Origin: Branchiostoma floridae | Lineage: Eukaryota > Chordata > Leptocardii > Amphioxiformes > Branchiostomatidae | Direction of reading: 5' to 3' | Length of the DNA stretch: 64,000 nt | Assembly (NCBI RefSeq): GCF_000003815.2 | Contig: NC_049986.1 | Span: 1,976,497-2,040,496 of the forward strand | Shown here: in pieces, positions 44,880 to 57,207 of the stretch | Numbering within the stretch: position 1 is the stretch's first letter | How the letters are laid out: each line of letters begins with the position of its first letter | Translations under genes and position numbers: made by a program | The notes under the pieces: model-generated | What the model saw: the letters and a program-made list of their open reading frames with translations, nothing else | The model's database searches: none | What the model was told of the DNA's origin: nothing

Positions 44880-45715
44880 GTAAGAACGTGCCAGCTGACA
44901 ACCTTCAAGCAGAAGCTCTCTTGTGCCAAATGGATTTAGAAGCATCTGGTGCTAAATGTTGGGCTTCTGGTGTACGCAACTCTCTGGAGAAAATGTGGCT
45001 ATGCTTTCGTCTGGCAAAAACGCCAAGTCAACAGTCTCAAGTACACCTCAAATTATTCCACTAATCTATCAGGGCTGAAAGGATATTTATTTCCCGACCT
45101 TTCTATCTGAAATCCACAACAATAAAAGAGCTGCGACTACGAAAAATAAACTACGAACATACCGATTATTAAAACAATCTTATAACGAAGAAGAATATCT
45201 TAAGATTACCAATTTATGCCACGGATCTACCATCACAAAACTAAGAATCAGTCGTCACAAATTACGAATCTAATCAGGAAGAAATAACCACAGTCCTCTA
45301 GAGCAAAGAAACTGCCTTTTTTTTTTTTAGTTTAGGTAAAGTAGAAGATGAAGTACAATTTACTGTGGAATGTCCGTTGTATGATAGCAATAGGAGCATC
45401 CTATTTGACTATGTGTCAAGTAAATATCCCCACTTCATACACTTGAACGACAAGGAGAACTTTTATTCCTGACAGCTTTTGATAAACCAACTCTAATTAA
45501 CCATACAGCTAGCTACATTTATGCAATTACCAAGAAGCAAGAGGAAATCGAATGTACTAGAATAGATTAGATGCATATCTGCATATGTAGACGTGTGTGA
45601 TTGTTTCCATTGCTGCATATATATATAACCGTTACCATATGACCTGTACTTAGCCCAGTGGGGCAAAAATGTGCCATAAAATTCTTCATTCAATTATGTC
45701 ACATAAAGAATGCCG
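44880..45715 (+). pseudogene. LINE C-terminal relic
   Basis: Fragments in one or two frames read LQAEALLCQMDLEASGAKCW, LEKMWL, LKSTTIKELRLRKINYE, LCHGSTITKLRISRHKLRI and VEDEVQFTVECPLYDSNRS. This is the pattern of the cysteine-rich C-terminal region found after the RT in several LINE families. It ends with CCTGTACTTAGCCCAGTGGG and an ATTCATTCA tail. Stops and frame changes are numerous. Confidence 0.55.
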
Positions 45716-45789
45716 TCTGAAATTAATTCAAGACAATTAGTAGAGATGGCATTCTGGGGCTGCTGACTGACATACCTATACCAGCATCA

Positions 45790-46200
45790 TGCGCTGTGGA
45801 CCATATGGAAAACAGATTAATGAGATTGCCATATTTGTATATAGCCGCACCTGTGCACCCCATTGTCAATCAGTCACTAATCCCCGGCCTTTTCCCCAGT
45901 CAATGGAGAGACACAAAAGTACGCCCCCTCCCTAAGAATTCCAGAACGCGACTGACTGGAAAAAACAGCCGGCCAACCAGCCTACTTTCAGTGTTGAGGT
46001 GCGAGCAAAGTGTTCGAAAGAGTTGTTCATGATTTTGCGCTATTCAAACTTAAACGATATTGTGTCAACTGCATAACCCGCTTACCATCCTAATCGCTCG
46101 ACCACATCTGCCTTGGTTAATATGAGAGATGACTGGCTGTCAGTCATGGAAAGAGGGGAGCTTGTTGGAGTTGAATATACAAATTTAGCGCTGCGTTTGA
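45790..46200 (+). pseudogene. Degraded LINE reverse-transcriptase fragment
   Basis: LFPSQWRDTKVRPLPKNSRT, SRPTSLLSVL, then in a shifted frame KVFERVVHDF, and YHPNRSTTSALVNMRDDWLS. These are the RT fingers motifs (PxxWKxAxVxPLPK, RPISLLPVLSKIFER, GFRPNRST) found in I/Jockey/CR1-type elements. Several frameshifts are present. Confidence 0.6.
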
Positions 46201-46204
46201 TCTT

Positions 46205-46911
46205 GTTACTGACAGTACTCTCCTTGTCGCGGCCAAACCTAACGTGTTATAAATCATGGCCGACGATTTGAACCCAGAAGGAAGATTATTACAAACAAAC
46301 CAGAAGCCCACCCACTGAAAACCAAGCAGCGTCCTAGATTCTGGATGTATCGAGATGTGGTCGTAGCTCGACTTATCATCGCACTTCGTTTGAAACGTGT
46401 TTGGCCTAACATACTTGGTAACGTCGACCAACTTATCTAAGACAAACGGGCAATCCTTATAATGAATGAATTCAGATATCTCTGATCACAACACAAACGA
46501 GGCTTAGCCGGATCCACCGTTAAGAGCATTATCAGGTAGGGTGGTGCGCCTTCACCAACCTTCCCCCAAAATTTAGATTGCGCCCGTTTCCAGCCTATCC
46601 AATAATGGAAAGGAAGCAATAAACTTCACAAAAGATTTACAATACACGTTGTTAACAAACACTTGCGGCTCAGGAAAGTCTACCTTAATTCGATTTCCCC
46701 GAAACTTGCCTTTAAATGGAGTAATGAACTTGTACACGTCTACCCCTTTATTCACCCACTCTAAGAGCATATCCTTATCTGGATGGTCGGCCAAAATCAA
46801 TTTCCACTCCGCAGTATGATGGCCTAATTGGCCTGCTATAAAAGAATTAGGGTCTGTAAACTTGACCATAGCTGTCCTCGCTTGCACAGACCCCGACGCG
46901 ATATCCTGCAC
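46205..46911 (-). pseudogene. DIRS/Ngaro-like retroelement RT fragment
   Basis: On the minus strand: FIAGQLGHHTAEWKLILADH, KGVDVYKFITPFKG, then LIMLLTVDPAKPRLCCDQRY and, in a further frame, KCDDKSSYDHISIHPESRTL, GFQWVGFWFVCNNLPSGFKS. The order PKPRLCxDxRYLN ... DDKSxYxHIxIHP ... LPFGxxxxP is the RT palm of DIRS-type (tyrosine-recombinase) retroelements. At least two frameshifts separate the pieces. No recombinase is found nearby. Confidence 0.55.
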
Positions 46912-47720
46912 ACCTGGAGCATTAGGGTTGGAATCATCCCACGGCTGACCTCAGAAGTCCAAAAATCGGAGTTGCCGCTGTTGCGCCCGCTGCGCCGCCG
47001 ACTCAGGGTCGAACGGATCTTGATATTCCCAGTCAGGAAAAGACCAATCGCGTCTAGCAAGTTTCCGCTCACCGAACTGCTAGATAGCAAGAGAGGAAAC
47101 CTTAACTCTCTTGAAAACTGTAACCATAAACAGCGACAACACTCGAGCCAACCAAGGTCAGCCCTGAGACGAACCTCAACCCTTGGTTAAGGGCCTACGT
47201 AAGTAGAGGGTTGTTAGCAACCCGGCGAAGTTCGAAACAGGATTGAGAGGAAGGACGAGGCCACGAATACACAAATGGTCACCTTTAAATTATTATGGAG
47301 AACTAAGACAGAACCGAAAAATTTTGTTGCCACTGCTTTGCCAAAGATCGATTAGAGTTGCAACTCCAATACCACGCACCCATCCCGCTTCTAAAGCCTG
47401 AAGGGGTTATCAAGAACTGCACAGCCAAGGAATTCCTCTTACTTCCCCTTGCTCAGCTTAACTTCAACCGATGCCGGTAAACCGACCGTAACATGCACCG
47501 TTTTACGCAGAGACTTAGCTTCTTTAGTAAATGCCAATGGCAGTAAAAAAACGAGAACGAAGATTTCTTCGTCCTCCTTAGGGCCAAGCGCTCCCAGGAC
47601 CATTCTCCCTAGATTCGGATGATACTCATAACCAAACGTCTGATTCCATACCTTAAGTGTCCCAAAGATTCTAAACACCTGAACCTGCAACGGCACGCGC
47701 TCCTCAAACACTGAATCAAC
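46912..47720 (-). pseudogene. Upstream (gag-like) part of the same retroelement
   Basis: On the minus strand GQPWDDSNPNAPGVQDIASG runs into the RT fragment, and further upstream lies a 90-residue frame at 47439-47711 with no recognised domain. GQPWDGSN recurs at about 49700, and an AACCAAGGTCAGCCC ... GGTTA segment recurs at 47130-47220 and 49885-49970, so a second copy lies there. Confidence 0.4.
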
Positions 47721-48084
47721 TTATCTATATTTGTATTCATAATCAGGGTGGATAAACACTGCTTACCAGGGAGACCCTGAGTACACGCATATATAGAGTT
47801 TAAACACAATACAAATATTTGTATACTAGTATACCTAACCAAGACAAGTCCACCCTGCAAGAAACACAATCATACCACTTCTCACAGTTGTTATCCGCAC
47901 CGAATCGTAAAACAGGGCCTATGGATTAAAAGTCGGATTCAGAAGTTTCTTAAATGAGTGGTGAGTTGTGGCCACTCTAACCACAGCTTGCAATTCCCTC
48001 CAAACAAATACACCTATGTAAGAAGATTTTTTTTTCTACGGCCGGATGCGAGTTTGACCGTAGGGACCTGCAATGATTCATTTA

Positions 48085-48450
48085 AGAGTCTGCCCATTTT
48101 TGTACTTCAAACATGGTAGAAGATGACGTGCACTTCACTGTTGATTGTGATATGTATGACAAGATAGAAATGCGCTATCTTTTTATAAAGAAAGTAGCTT
48201 CCCTCACTTTAGACACATGAATAGCACTGACAAGTTTATAATCCTCATATGCTTTGACAAACCAACCATAGCTAAACCAATACAGTCCTACAGTTTCACA
48301 ATCACCAAGACGCGAGAAGAAGCCGAACTTCTGTGTAGAGTAGATTTGTGATACTATTATAGTATACCAATCCATGTTATGTCTTGTTGCGACCTGTACT
48401 TGGCTCGTTTAACCAACAATGTACAATAAATGACTACAATCATTCATTCA
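48085..48450 (+). pseudogene. Second LINE C-terminal relic
   Basis: MVEDDVHFTVDCDMYDK corresponds to VEDEVQFTVECPLYD of the relic at 45340. The remaining tail ends CCTGTACTTGGCTCG and CAATAAATGACTACAATCATTCATTCATT, similar to the end of that relic. Non-functional. Confidence 0.5.
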
Positions 48451-48859
48451 TTAAAAAATGAAACCACTACCCGATATCTAGCAGAAAACACAAAATTCAA
48501 AACTTCTGTTTCTTGACTCGTATCTAGGTACATTAGTTGTCAGTCTATTCCCATCCAGCCACCTCTCAGTACTGTTGCAATCAGTATTCAAAACAACATT
48601 TCTTGTAACCGACTTTGAAGAGTACTATCTGACCTTCAGTGGTTAAGTAGTTTGGCATGTCATCTATGTACAATATGAAATATAACAGTCCGAGCACGGC
48701 CCCTTGTAGGACGCCGTCTGCAATGAAAGACAATCACTAGTAGTGCCACCTACGACTGCTACCTGGCACCTGTTTGACTGAAACCCCAACAATTTATTAG
48801 AGTAGAATAGAATTCTTCTGGCAAAGGTAGGGACTCCTGTTCCTATTTAGGCCACTCAC

Positions 48860-49560
48860 TCATTCTCAAAACACTGTCATCCCTGATAACTGCAGATTAT
48901 CCAGGGCTTCTAAGATGTAGTGTGACCTGTGTTGCCTCAAGTGGTTATCCAGTCTCTCTTCAGAACAGTTTACGCTTGGAGATGTCACTACAGATTTTGG
49001 TAGCTTATTCCACCACGAGATAACCCTGATACAGAAGAAGTGTGTCCTTCTATTACTTCTCGATCGGCGCTTTTTTCTTAATCCGGAGACAGTGTTGTTC
49101 GAGTGTTCTTAATTAGCTCAAAATGACATATAGTGTTTATGAGATCTCCTCTGATTCTCCTAAAGACCAATGTTGGTGATTTCAGAGCCTTCAAACTCTC
49201 TTCAACGGTTAACCTACTAGGGCCGAGGACTCTCTTAGTTGTTCTCTTTCGGATCTTTTCAAGTTCCAGGACCTGCTTCAATGTATAGGATGACCATGTT
49301 GGAGCCTCGTACTCTTGACTAGTTGAATACCAGTGACTTATATAGGAGAAAGAACACCACCTTGTCTATAAATGCAAAATGTTCTCCAATGAGTCCTGCA
49401 ATCTTATTTGTCTTAATACATATGTAAGAAATGTGCTTACTGAAACTCAGTTCCCTGTCAATGGTGATGCCCAAGTGCTTTTCCTGCTGCGTAAACTCCA
49501 TTAGGGTACAAGTAACATTGCGGTACATTAACTATCTCGGGGTGTCCTTTTTCCAGCTTA
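48860..49560 (-). pseudogene. LINE reverse-transcriptase 3' part, minus strand
   Basis: EKHLGITIDRELSFSKHISY (49528-49319), then EKIRKRTTKRVLGP and LKALKSPTLVFRRIRGDLIN (49281-49078), then in another frame FFCIRVISWWNKLPKSVVTS and ERLDNHL. This is the classic end of a LINE RT (LGVxxDxxLxFxxH, Q..A.R.V.G, RRxRGDLI, VVxxWNxLPxxVV). It is frameshifted at least twice. Confidence 0.65.
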
Positions 49561-49659
49561 TCACTGTGTATTTCATAGTGTGGACACATTCTGATCTTTT
49601 TCATCAACACAAACTCTTTGTCTACTCTCTGACAGCAAAGATTGTATCCAACTTAAAGT

Positions 49660-50010
49660 ATATTTAATCGACCTCCTGCACGAATTAGAGCAAAGGTTGG
49701 AGCCGTCCCAAGGCTGACCTTTACGATTGAGCTGCCAAACATTCAACTTAACATCCCTAAAAACTCCCAAACACAGACGCCACTTGTCACCAGACACCAG
49801 GTAGGTCTGCACGACCAACGAGAAAACAAACGAAAATGACAATGCAGCTTAACCGGACTACTACTAGAAACGACACATCGCAATCCAACCAAGGTCAGCC
49901 CGGGGACGGAACACCAACCCCTGGTTAGGGGCAGACCAACGTCAAGGGTTCTTAGTGACCCCGGTGCCCGTAGCAAGACTGAGAGGATGGATCCTCATGT
50001 ACTTGAGTAT
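49660..50010 (-). pseudogene. Second fragment of the DIRS/Ngaro-like element
   Basis: It shares GQPWDGSN and the CCAACCAAGGTCAGCCC / AACCCCTGGTTAGGGG segment with 46912-47240. No intact frame. Confidence 0.35.
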
Positions 50011-50129
50011 AGATTAGACGCAAAAATGCACACAAAAAATGTAAATGAATAAGTTACCAACGTTACCAGTATATGGATGTTGCCAGGTGATACGACTTAG
50101 CCCAGCGCGACAAAAAATGCAACTAACGG

Positions 50130-50940
50130 TTGCAATCATTCATAACACTGCGAGCACACCCTTCGCCAAATTTACACGCCAATCTGCACCATGAAAATTT
50201 CAATCAAACCCTCGGCCAATATCCAAATCAAGTTTTACGTAAAAGATGCGAAGTCGAACTGCCGAAAACACAGTCGAACTGCCGAAAACACATGCCAAAT
50301 CATAAAGGCGCGAGCACTGCATTTGCCAAAATCAAATAACAATCTGCGCCAATAAAAATTCACACGTCTTCTTCTTCTTTGTGTTCTGGCAGGCACCAAG
50401 TCAAACCATAACTTTGCGAGCACACCATTCGCCAAAATCACAAGTTTTCTCCTTCTTCTTTGCGTTTCTGTGGTTACCATGTCCAACCAAAAGATTACGA
50501 GCACAAATTCGTCAAATTCACATGTCTTCTTTTTTTTTTTTTCTGTGGCCACCCTATCAAACAAAAACACTTCCATTATCTGCAAAGATGGAAGGATGCA
50601 TACTACTACTACTACTACTTCTTTGTGTTTCTGTGGCCACCATATATCAAACCCAAAGACTACGAGCACAAAGTTCGCCAAATTCACATGTGGGGCCAGC
50701 CACTATATCAAACCCAAACACTGCGAGCAAACCATTCGCCAAATTCACATGTCTTCCTCTTCTTATATGTGTCTCTGTGGTCCCATAACATTAAAACCAT
50801 AGCACTGCGAGCAAACCATTCGCCAATATCCGAAACGACTGCATCATACGAGCTAATTACCCCGAAAACGTGTTTAACTCCAAAGCTTCGAGCATGCCAA
50901 TCACCAAATTAACATATCAAACTAAGTAATGCGAAAACAT
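50130..50940 (+). repeat. Degenerate tandem array (CGAGCAAACCATTCGCCAAA)
   Basis: Repeated modules contain ACTGCGAGCAMACCATTCGCC, AAATTCACATGTCTTC, TTCTTTGTGTTTCTGTGG and CCATATCAAACCCAA, spaced 60-110 bp and diverged. A (TAC)n run is at about 50599-50617. The open frames on both strands are Cys/Phe-rich by-products. Confidence 0.6.
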
Positions 50941-50944
50941 TTAA

Positions 50945-52190
50945 CATCTATTATCATAATACCGGTACGTTTACGACGATTTCTCTAGCCATACTGATTT
51001 GACAAATTGTCAACGCATCATTTTCTCCAGTTACATGTTGCTGTTATAGGTTACCCTTGCCACTTCTTCTGTGTAACTTTTCTGCCACTCTTGTCCTGCT
51101 AAAAGCGTAATATTGTAATTGTAACACGCCGCGGAATTACACGGCGAACGGGCGCGTGGTTGGGAGGGGGTACAAAATACCGGTAGGAAGAAACACGGCA
51201 CAATTAACTGCCGCTATGTACATTTATACATCCTCTGATGTTCCTTCCTTTTCTGTCAGTAAATGCATAAAACATAAACCTGCATGAGCATACAAAATGT
51301 CATGAGAAAACGGACGTATACTGTCAAGAATTTTCATTTAACTTCTGTCCGTCACAACCGCTATGACGTAACACTTCACTGCTAGCGTAGATATAAAAAT
51401 GGCGGGAAAATTAAATGGCTGCGTACGTTCAATTTTGCCCATTCAGTCGTAGATCCGGGCTATTATGCAACGGTTCTTCACACTTTTACATGAGTTGTAG
51501 GTCACCAACAGAAATTCAAGATTGTTGTTGAATCATGTTCGTCTTGTGCCGTGAGCATGTGTAATTATGATCTATATAAATTTGGCAATGAATGTGACAG
51601 TGTGTTCGTCCCACGACGAGCTGCCTACCCCGAAATTTAAAAAAAAGTATACTGAAAACTTTTGGCCTTGTTGTCTTCGAATGCATTGTTATCGATGCTT
51701 TGTAAATGGTGTATTGGACACCTAGATGTCTGAAGTGTGCATACCTCAGAAATAACTATTGTTGCATGTGTAGATCTCTTTAAGTTCCAGTATTTTTAAT
51801 CTACCGGTATAAGTCTTACTACCGGTATTATGCCAATGCATGTTATCACCGAATTAACATACCTGCACGGCTGTGAAAATACCACTCACTTCGTGAAACT
51901 ACTACTGTCAACCAAACGAGAACAATTTACGAACGGAAGTCAACATGGCAAAACCGCACAAACTAGGGAAAAAGAAAAATCAAACGCTCCTAATGTCACC
52001 TCACAAATGTGTGCTCCAAAATCCTGTGCGTTCCTGAAGTTCTTGGCCCTGTAGAGTTCCTCGCCTAACGCGGACAGAATGGGTTGAAAAGCGCCGGCAG
52101 GACGTACGAGCAGGCAGGCGGGAAGCGGGGTGGGAGGGCAGGCGGGCACAGCTAGCCAAAACGATGAACTCAGGCGAACCAGCACCAAGC
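50945..52190. other. Non-coding spacer
   Basis: No gene recognised. CCGCGGAATTACACGGCG-type GC-rich sequence appears near 51130 and a G/C-rich GGCAGGCGGG stretch at 52110-52145, just before the second 186-bp repeat. Confidence 0.4.
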
Positions 52191-52376
52191 CCGACCTCTC
52201 CGGCGTAGCTCGGCCAACATATGGGAATGAAAGGCGCAGGGCGTATAAAAGGTTCTATGCACAGGTGAGGATGTACAGGTGGTTAATGAGAGCACGTGGA
52301 CTGCTCCCGACCAGGTGTCGCCTCTTAACGACGCGAAACCCGGTCAGAAGCAATCATGTGCCTCATTTGGAATAGT
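52191..52376 (+). repeat. Exact 186-bp repeat, copy 2
   Basis: Identical to 43741-43926. Here it lies 55 bp upstream of a YY1-like promoter motif. The same open frame ends at the same TAG. Unlike copy 1, it is not followed by the 69-bp repeat. Confidence 0.8.
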
Positions 52377-52429
52377 GAGAAGTACACTGGTGGGGAATCG
52401 CAATGCTTTATGGTAGTACTAGGCTTGTT

Positions 52430-52535
52430 ACAAGATGGCCGCCATCCAAGATGGCGGCTCTTGGTGGAAACCCGAAGTGGGTGCAATAAAACAGACCACT
52501 GCTCACCGGGATGACCCTGGATGACTACGCACAAG
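52430..52535 (+). promoter_or_regulatory. Candidate YY1-type promoter with short first coding exon
   Basis: Two overlapping YY1-like sites (AAGATGGCCGCC and its complement, then CCAAGATGGCGGC) lie at 52433-52458. A 25-nt open start (MTLDDYAQ, 52511-52535) follows and ends at an AAG|GTACGT donor. YY1 sites just downstream of transcription starts are common in TATA-less animal promoters. The next exon is not certain; an acceptor at 54968 is one possibility. Confidence 0.3.
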
Positions 52536-52849
52536 GTACGTATAGGCGGGGGATACTTGTGCCCTTTATCTTTCATGCCATTGATACTTCTATGAGGAGC
52601 CGATTGCCCAATTTCTACCGAATATACCCTATGAGACATAAGTTTGGAGCCTCTGCCAACATCAATCTCGACTTGAGAAAGTACGCTACCTCCAAATCGC
52701 ATTTAAACTCGTTTTGTCATTACCACTACATGGATCCCTAGCACACGAAAAATTTGAGATTAATCGATATGGCAGATCTCGAAAAATTCCATGCACAATG
52801 TATTTGCCCCCCTCCCACCCTCTGCAATTAAGGAGACAAAGTGTGTCAA

Positions 52850-54560
52850 CTTCAAGGACTGGGAGAAATTTAAAAAAATCAATTTATCTTATTCAAAGTA
52901 ATTTAGATCATGAGTACTTATATCACTCTAACATATTCTAGAATATTGAAGAGATCCATTCATTTGATCTTGAAATACAGACTGCCAAAGTTGCTTGAAT
53001 TTTGCTCAGCAATATTGTTTACACTGTGTCATCTTCATGGACTGGGAGAAATTCAAAAAAATCAATTTATCTTATTCAAAGTAATTTAGATCATGAGTAC
53101 TTATATCACTCTAACATATTCTAGAATCTGGAAGAGATCCATTCATTTGATCTTGAAATACAGACTGCCAAAGTTGCTTGAATTTTGCTGAGCAATATTG
53201 TTTACACTGTGTCATCTTCATGGACTGGGAGAAATTCAAAAAAATCATCTAATCTTTTTCAAAGTAATTTAGATCATGAGTACTTAAATCACTCTAACAT
53301 ATTCTAGAATATTGAAGAGATCCATTCATTTGATCATGAAATACAGACTGCCAAAGTTGCATGAATTTTGCTCAGCAATATTGTTTACACAAAGTGAACT
53401 TCAAGGACTGGGATAAATTCAAAGAAATCAATTAATCCTCTTCAAAATATATTAGATCATGCCTACATAAACTACTCTGACATATTCTGAAATATTGGAG
53501 AGATCTGATTATTTGATCCTGAAATACAGACTGCCAAAGATGCTTGAATTTTGCTTAGAAATATTGTTTACACAGTGTGAGCTTCAAGGACTGGGATAAA
53601 TTTAAAAAAATGCATTGATTTTTTAGGGAGTATATTGAAACATGACTACATATATCATTCTACCAGACTCCAGGATATTGGAGAGATCCACTCATTTGAT
53701 CTGTAAATATTGACAGTCAAAGTTTGTAGACTTTTGGTCAGCCATATTGTTTATACTAAGTGAAGTTTAATGACTGAGATAACTTCAAAGAAATCAATTA
53801 ACTATTTTCAAAGTAATTAAAAACGTGGCTGTATATATCACTTTAATATGCCCCTGGATATTGGAGACATCCACTCATTTGATTTAGTATTATAGCCAGT
53901 CAGAGTTTCTTGAATTGTGGTCAGCCATATTGTTTACAATGTATGCAGTTTAAGGACTGGGATAAATGCAATGAAATCAATTGATTCTTTTCAAAGTAAT
54001 TGAAAACATAACTGCATATATCACTCTAACATATGCCTACATATTGGAGAGATCCACTCATTTGATTTGATATCATAGACAGTCAAAGTTTCCTGAATTG
54101 TGGTCAGCCATATTGTTTACACTATATGCAGTCTAACTTTAATGACTGGGATAGATTCAAAGAAATCAATTGATTTGTTTCAAAGTTATTTAAAACATAA
54201 CTTCACATATTACTCTAACATATCCCTGTATATTGGAGAGATACACTAATTTGTTTTAGTATTTTAAAGACAGTCAAACCTTCCTGAATTTTGGCCAACA
54301 GCCATATTGTTTGCACTTTGTGAAGTACACTGTGTGTAGGATGAATTCCAAAAAAAGTAAGCTGTGTGATTTAAGTGAATGAAAACAAGAATGCATACTA
54401 GTATATATTACATCAACATATCCTGAAAAGTACAGAGATGCTGAATTTTGATCCAGAAATGAAATATTGACTTGCTTGTCTTTAGTTTTCTTTTCTTCAG
54501 TTGTATTGTTCAAAGTGTCTTAACTCTAAGCACTGGGATAAGCTTAAAATGTTCATAATG
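52850..54560 (+). repeat. 183-bp satellite array, about nine units
   Basis: GGACTGGGA landmarks at 52856, 53039, 53222, 53405, 53588, 53771 and 53954 are exactly 183 bp apart; the next is at 54143 (189) and later units are blurred. Each unit contains CAGACTGCCAAAGTTGCTTG and CAGCAATATTGTTTACACT. Units on the left are nearly identical, and divergence grows to the right. Non-coding and AT-rich. Confidence 0.85.
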
Positions 54561-54967
54561 TTACCTATATCTGCATCAAACTTTGATAACTATGATACTG
54601 AGATTACAGTTCTTACAGCAGTATATATATGTGTACAATGCTTTATAATGCCTTACCCCCCTCCCCCATTTCCCAAGAATGGTAAAGAAATGTTTCTAAT
54701 CCATGGCTATTTGGATCTTGTAAACATGTTTCACCTCATAATAGAGCTTCATTGCTCCTAATAACTATGACTCAGGATGCAAATTTTTGAATATGAACAT
54801 AACAAAAACCACAAATGTATACAAATCATTCGAAGGGTATGCACAGAAATGTTATTATCCATATTAGTTTGATGATATGCAATCAGATTTTTTTACATTA
54901 CATGTATTTGAGTAAACAGAAAGAAAAGAAGCACTTACAATCATAATCCTCTCTCTCTTTATTTTCT

Positions 54968-55114
54968 AGTTGAAGGACAGAAAATTCTTGGTTTGCTCTG
55001 AACCAGGACTCTGGAGTTCAAGCCCGCCTTACATCAGATTCTCTCACCAACCCTGCTATGATTCACAGACCTGGAATACTCACAGAATTGAAACATCACT
55101 ACTCATTTTATAGC
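54968..55114 (+). CDS. Possible terminal exon (weak)
   Basis: A TATTTTCTAG acceptor is followed by 47 open codons (LKDRKFLVCSEPGLWSSSPP ... ETSLLIL-stop) and then ~950 bp of AT-rich sequence with AATAAA signals near 55887 and 55959, a layout like a last exon with a 3' UTR. In phase with the candidate exon at 52511 the frame closes early instead, so the link between them is doubtful. No family recognised. Confidence 0.2.
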
Positions 55115-57107
55115 TACTGTGTGTTTAAGTTGTTTGTTTACTATTTGCATTGGTGATTATTTGTAATTTATTTTTATGATTTGTTATACCTCTTTTCCAA
55201 CTTTACCCTACTGTCTTTGATTGAAAGGAGGCTGGATAAAGGCAGTGTATTGTTGTGCATTGTAATGCTCAATGTTATGAACCAATGATGTCTTACCTGA
55301 AAGTGTAACTTGAAAAATATATATAGTATATCTGTATTAACTTGAAATAGTAGAATTGACATTAGTATAGGACCGAAACAAATGTACTTTATCTATTGTG
55401 TGTCCGTTGTTTTCTTTTCCCTTGGCATGAAAGAATATCCTAGCCTGTGTGCTATCCTAGTTAGATTACCAAGGCACCTATACCTCTCCCCCATACATAG
55501 GGAATTGTAGGGGCCTTAGCAAACAAGGATTGTGCAGCATATTACCCTGTGGTATCTTTATATCTTAGACAACTTTGTGTAATATCTGATGCATTGTGAT
55601 CAGTATCACTATGATAGGAACTACTGGTTTGATACTACATTTCATCATCTAATGTTAGGTCTATTGTATGTTACCATTTTTTTAATATTTCTTTTGACAC
55701 ACATTAAAACATATTTTCTAATGCACACTAAATGATATTGTTTAATGAACAAATGGTAAGATGAATCTTGCAAGTCTGTTAGCAACTACAGGTGTTACAT
55801 CCTATTCAATATCAGTAGTACAAATGAATGAATCTACAGTATTCTATAAAGAGATATCTATGAAATATAATATTGGGAAAATAATATGAATAAAAGTTTT
55901 AAACATAGAATTTATACTTTAAACAAGAAGATACTCTATGTCATGTCACCTTTTTATCATAATAAACTGTATGCAGGCCACACCTGTTTTTCCATTTTCA
56001 CTATTTTTCTGATAACCCTCTGGCCTTTAATATGTTACATCAAAATTTTTATCAAATTTTTATCATACGCTACCTCCAAATCGCATTTAAACTCGTTTTG
56101 TCATTACCACTACATGGATCCCTAGCACACGAAAAATTTGAGATTAATCGATATGGCAGATCTCGAAAAATTCCATGCACAATGTATTTGCCCCCCTCCC
56201 ACCCTCTGCAATTAAGGAGACAAAGTGTGTCAACTTCAAGGACTGGGAGAAATTTAAAAAAATCAATTTATCTTATTCAAAGTAATTTAGATCATGAGTA
56301 CTTATATCACTCTAACATATTCTAGAATATTGAAGAGATCCATTCATTTGATCTTGAAATACAGACTGCCAAAGTTGCTTGAATTTTGCTCAGCAATATT
56401 GTTTACACTGTGTCATCTTCATGGACTGGGAGAAATTCAAAAAAATCAATTTATCTTATTCAAAGTAATTTAGATCATGAGTACTTATATCACTCTAACA
56501 TATTCTAGAATCTGGAAGAGATCCATTCATTTGATCTTGAAATACAGACTGCCAAAGTTGCTTGAATTTTGCTGAGCAATATTGTTTACACTGTGTCATC
56601 TTCATGGACTGGGAGAAATTCAAAAAAATCATCTAATCTTTTTCAAAGTAATTTAGATCATGAGTACTTAAATCACTCTAACATATTCTAGAATATTGAA
56701 GAGATCCATTCATTTGATCATGAAATACAGACTGCCAAAGTTGCATGAATTTTGCTCAGCAATATTGTTTACACAAAGTGAACTTCAAGGACTGGGATAA
56801 ATTCAAAGAAATCAATTAATCCTCTTCAAAATATTTGAGATCATGCCTATATAAACTACTCTAACATATTCTGGAATATTGGAGACATCCACTCATTGAT
56901 TTTAGTATTATAGACAGTCAGAGTTTCTTGAATTTTGGTCAGCCATATTGTTTACACTGTATACAGTTTAAGGACTGGGATAAATTCAATGAAATCAATT
57001 GATTCTTTTCAAAGTAATTGAAAACATAACTGCATATGTCACTCTAAAATATGCCTACATATTGGAGAGATCCACTCATTTGATTTGATATCATAGACAG
57101 TCAAAGT

Positions 57108-57207
57108 NNNNNNNNNNNNNNNNNNNNNNNNNNNNNNNNNNNNNNNNNNNNNNNNNNNNNNNNNNNNNNNNNNNNNNNNNNNNNNNNNNNNNNNNNNNNN
57201 NNNNNNN
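57108..57207. other. Assembly gap (100 N)
   Basis: Lies inside the second copy of the duplicated unit, within the satellite. Confidence 0.99.
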
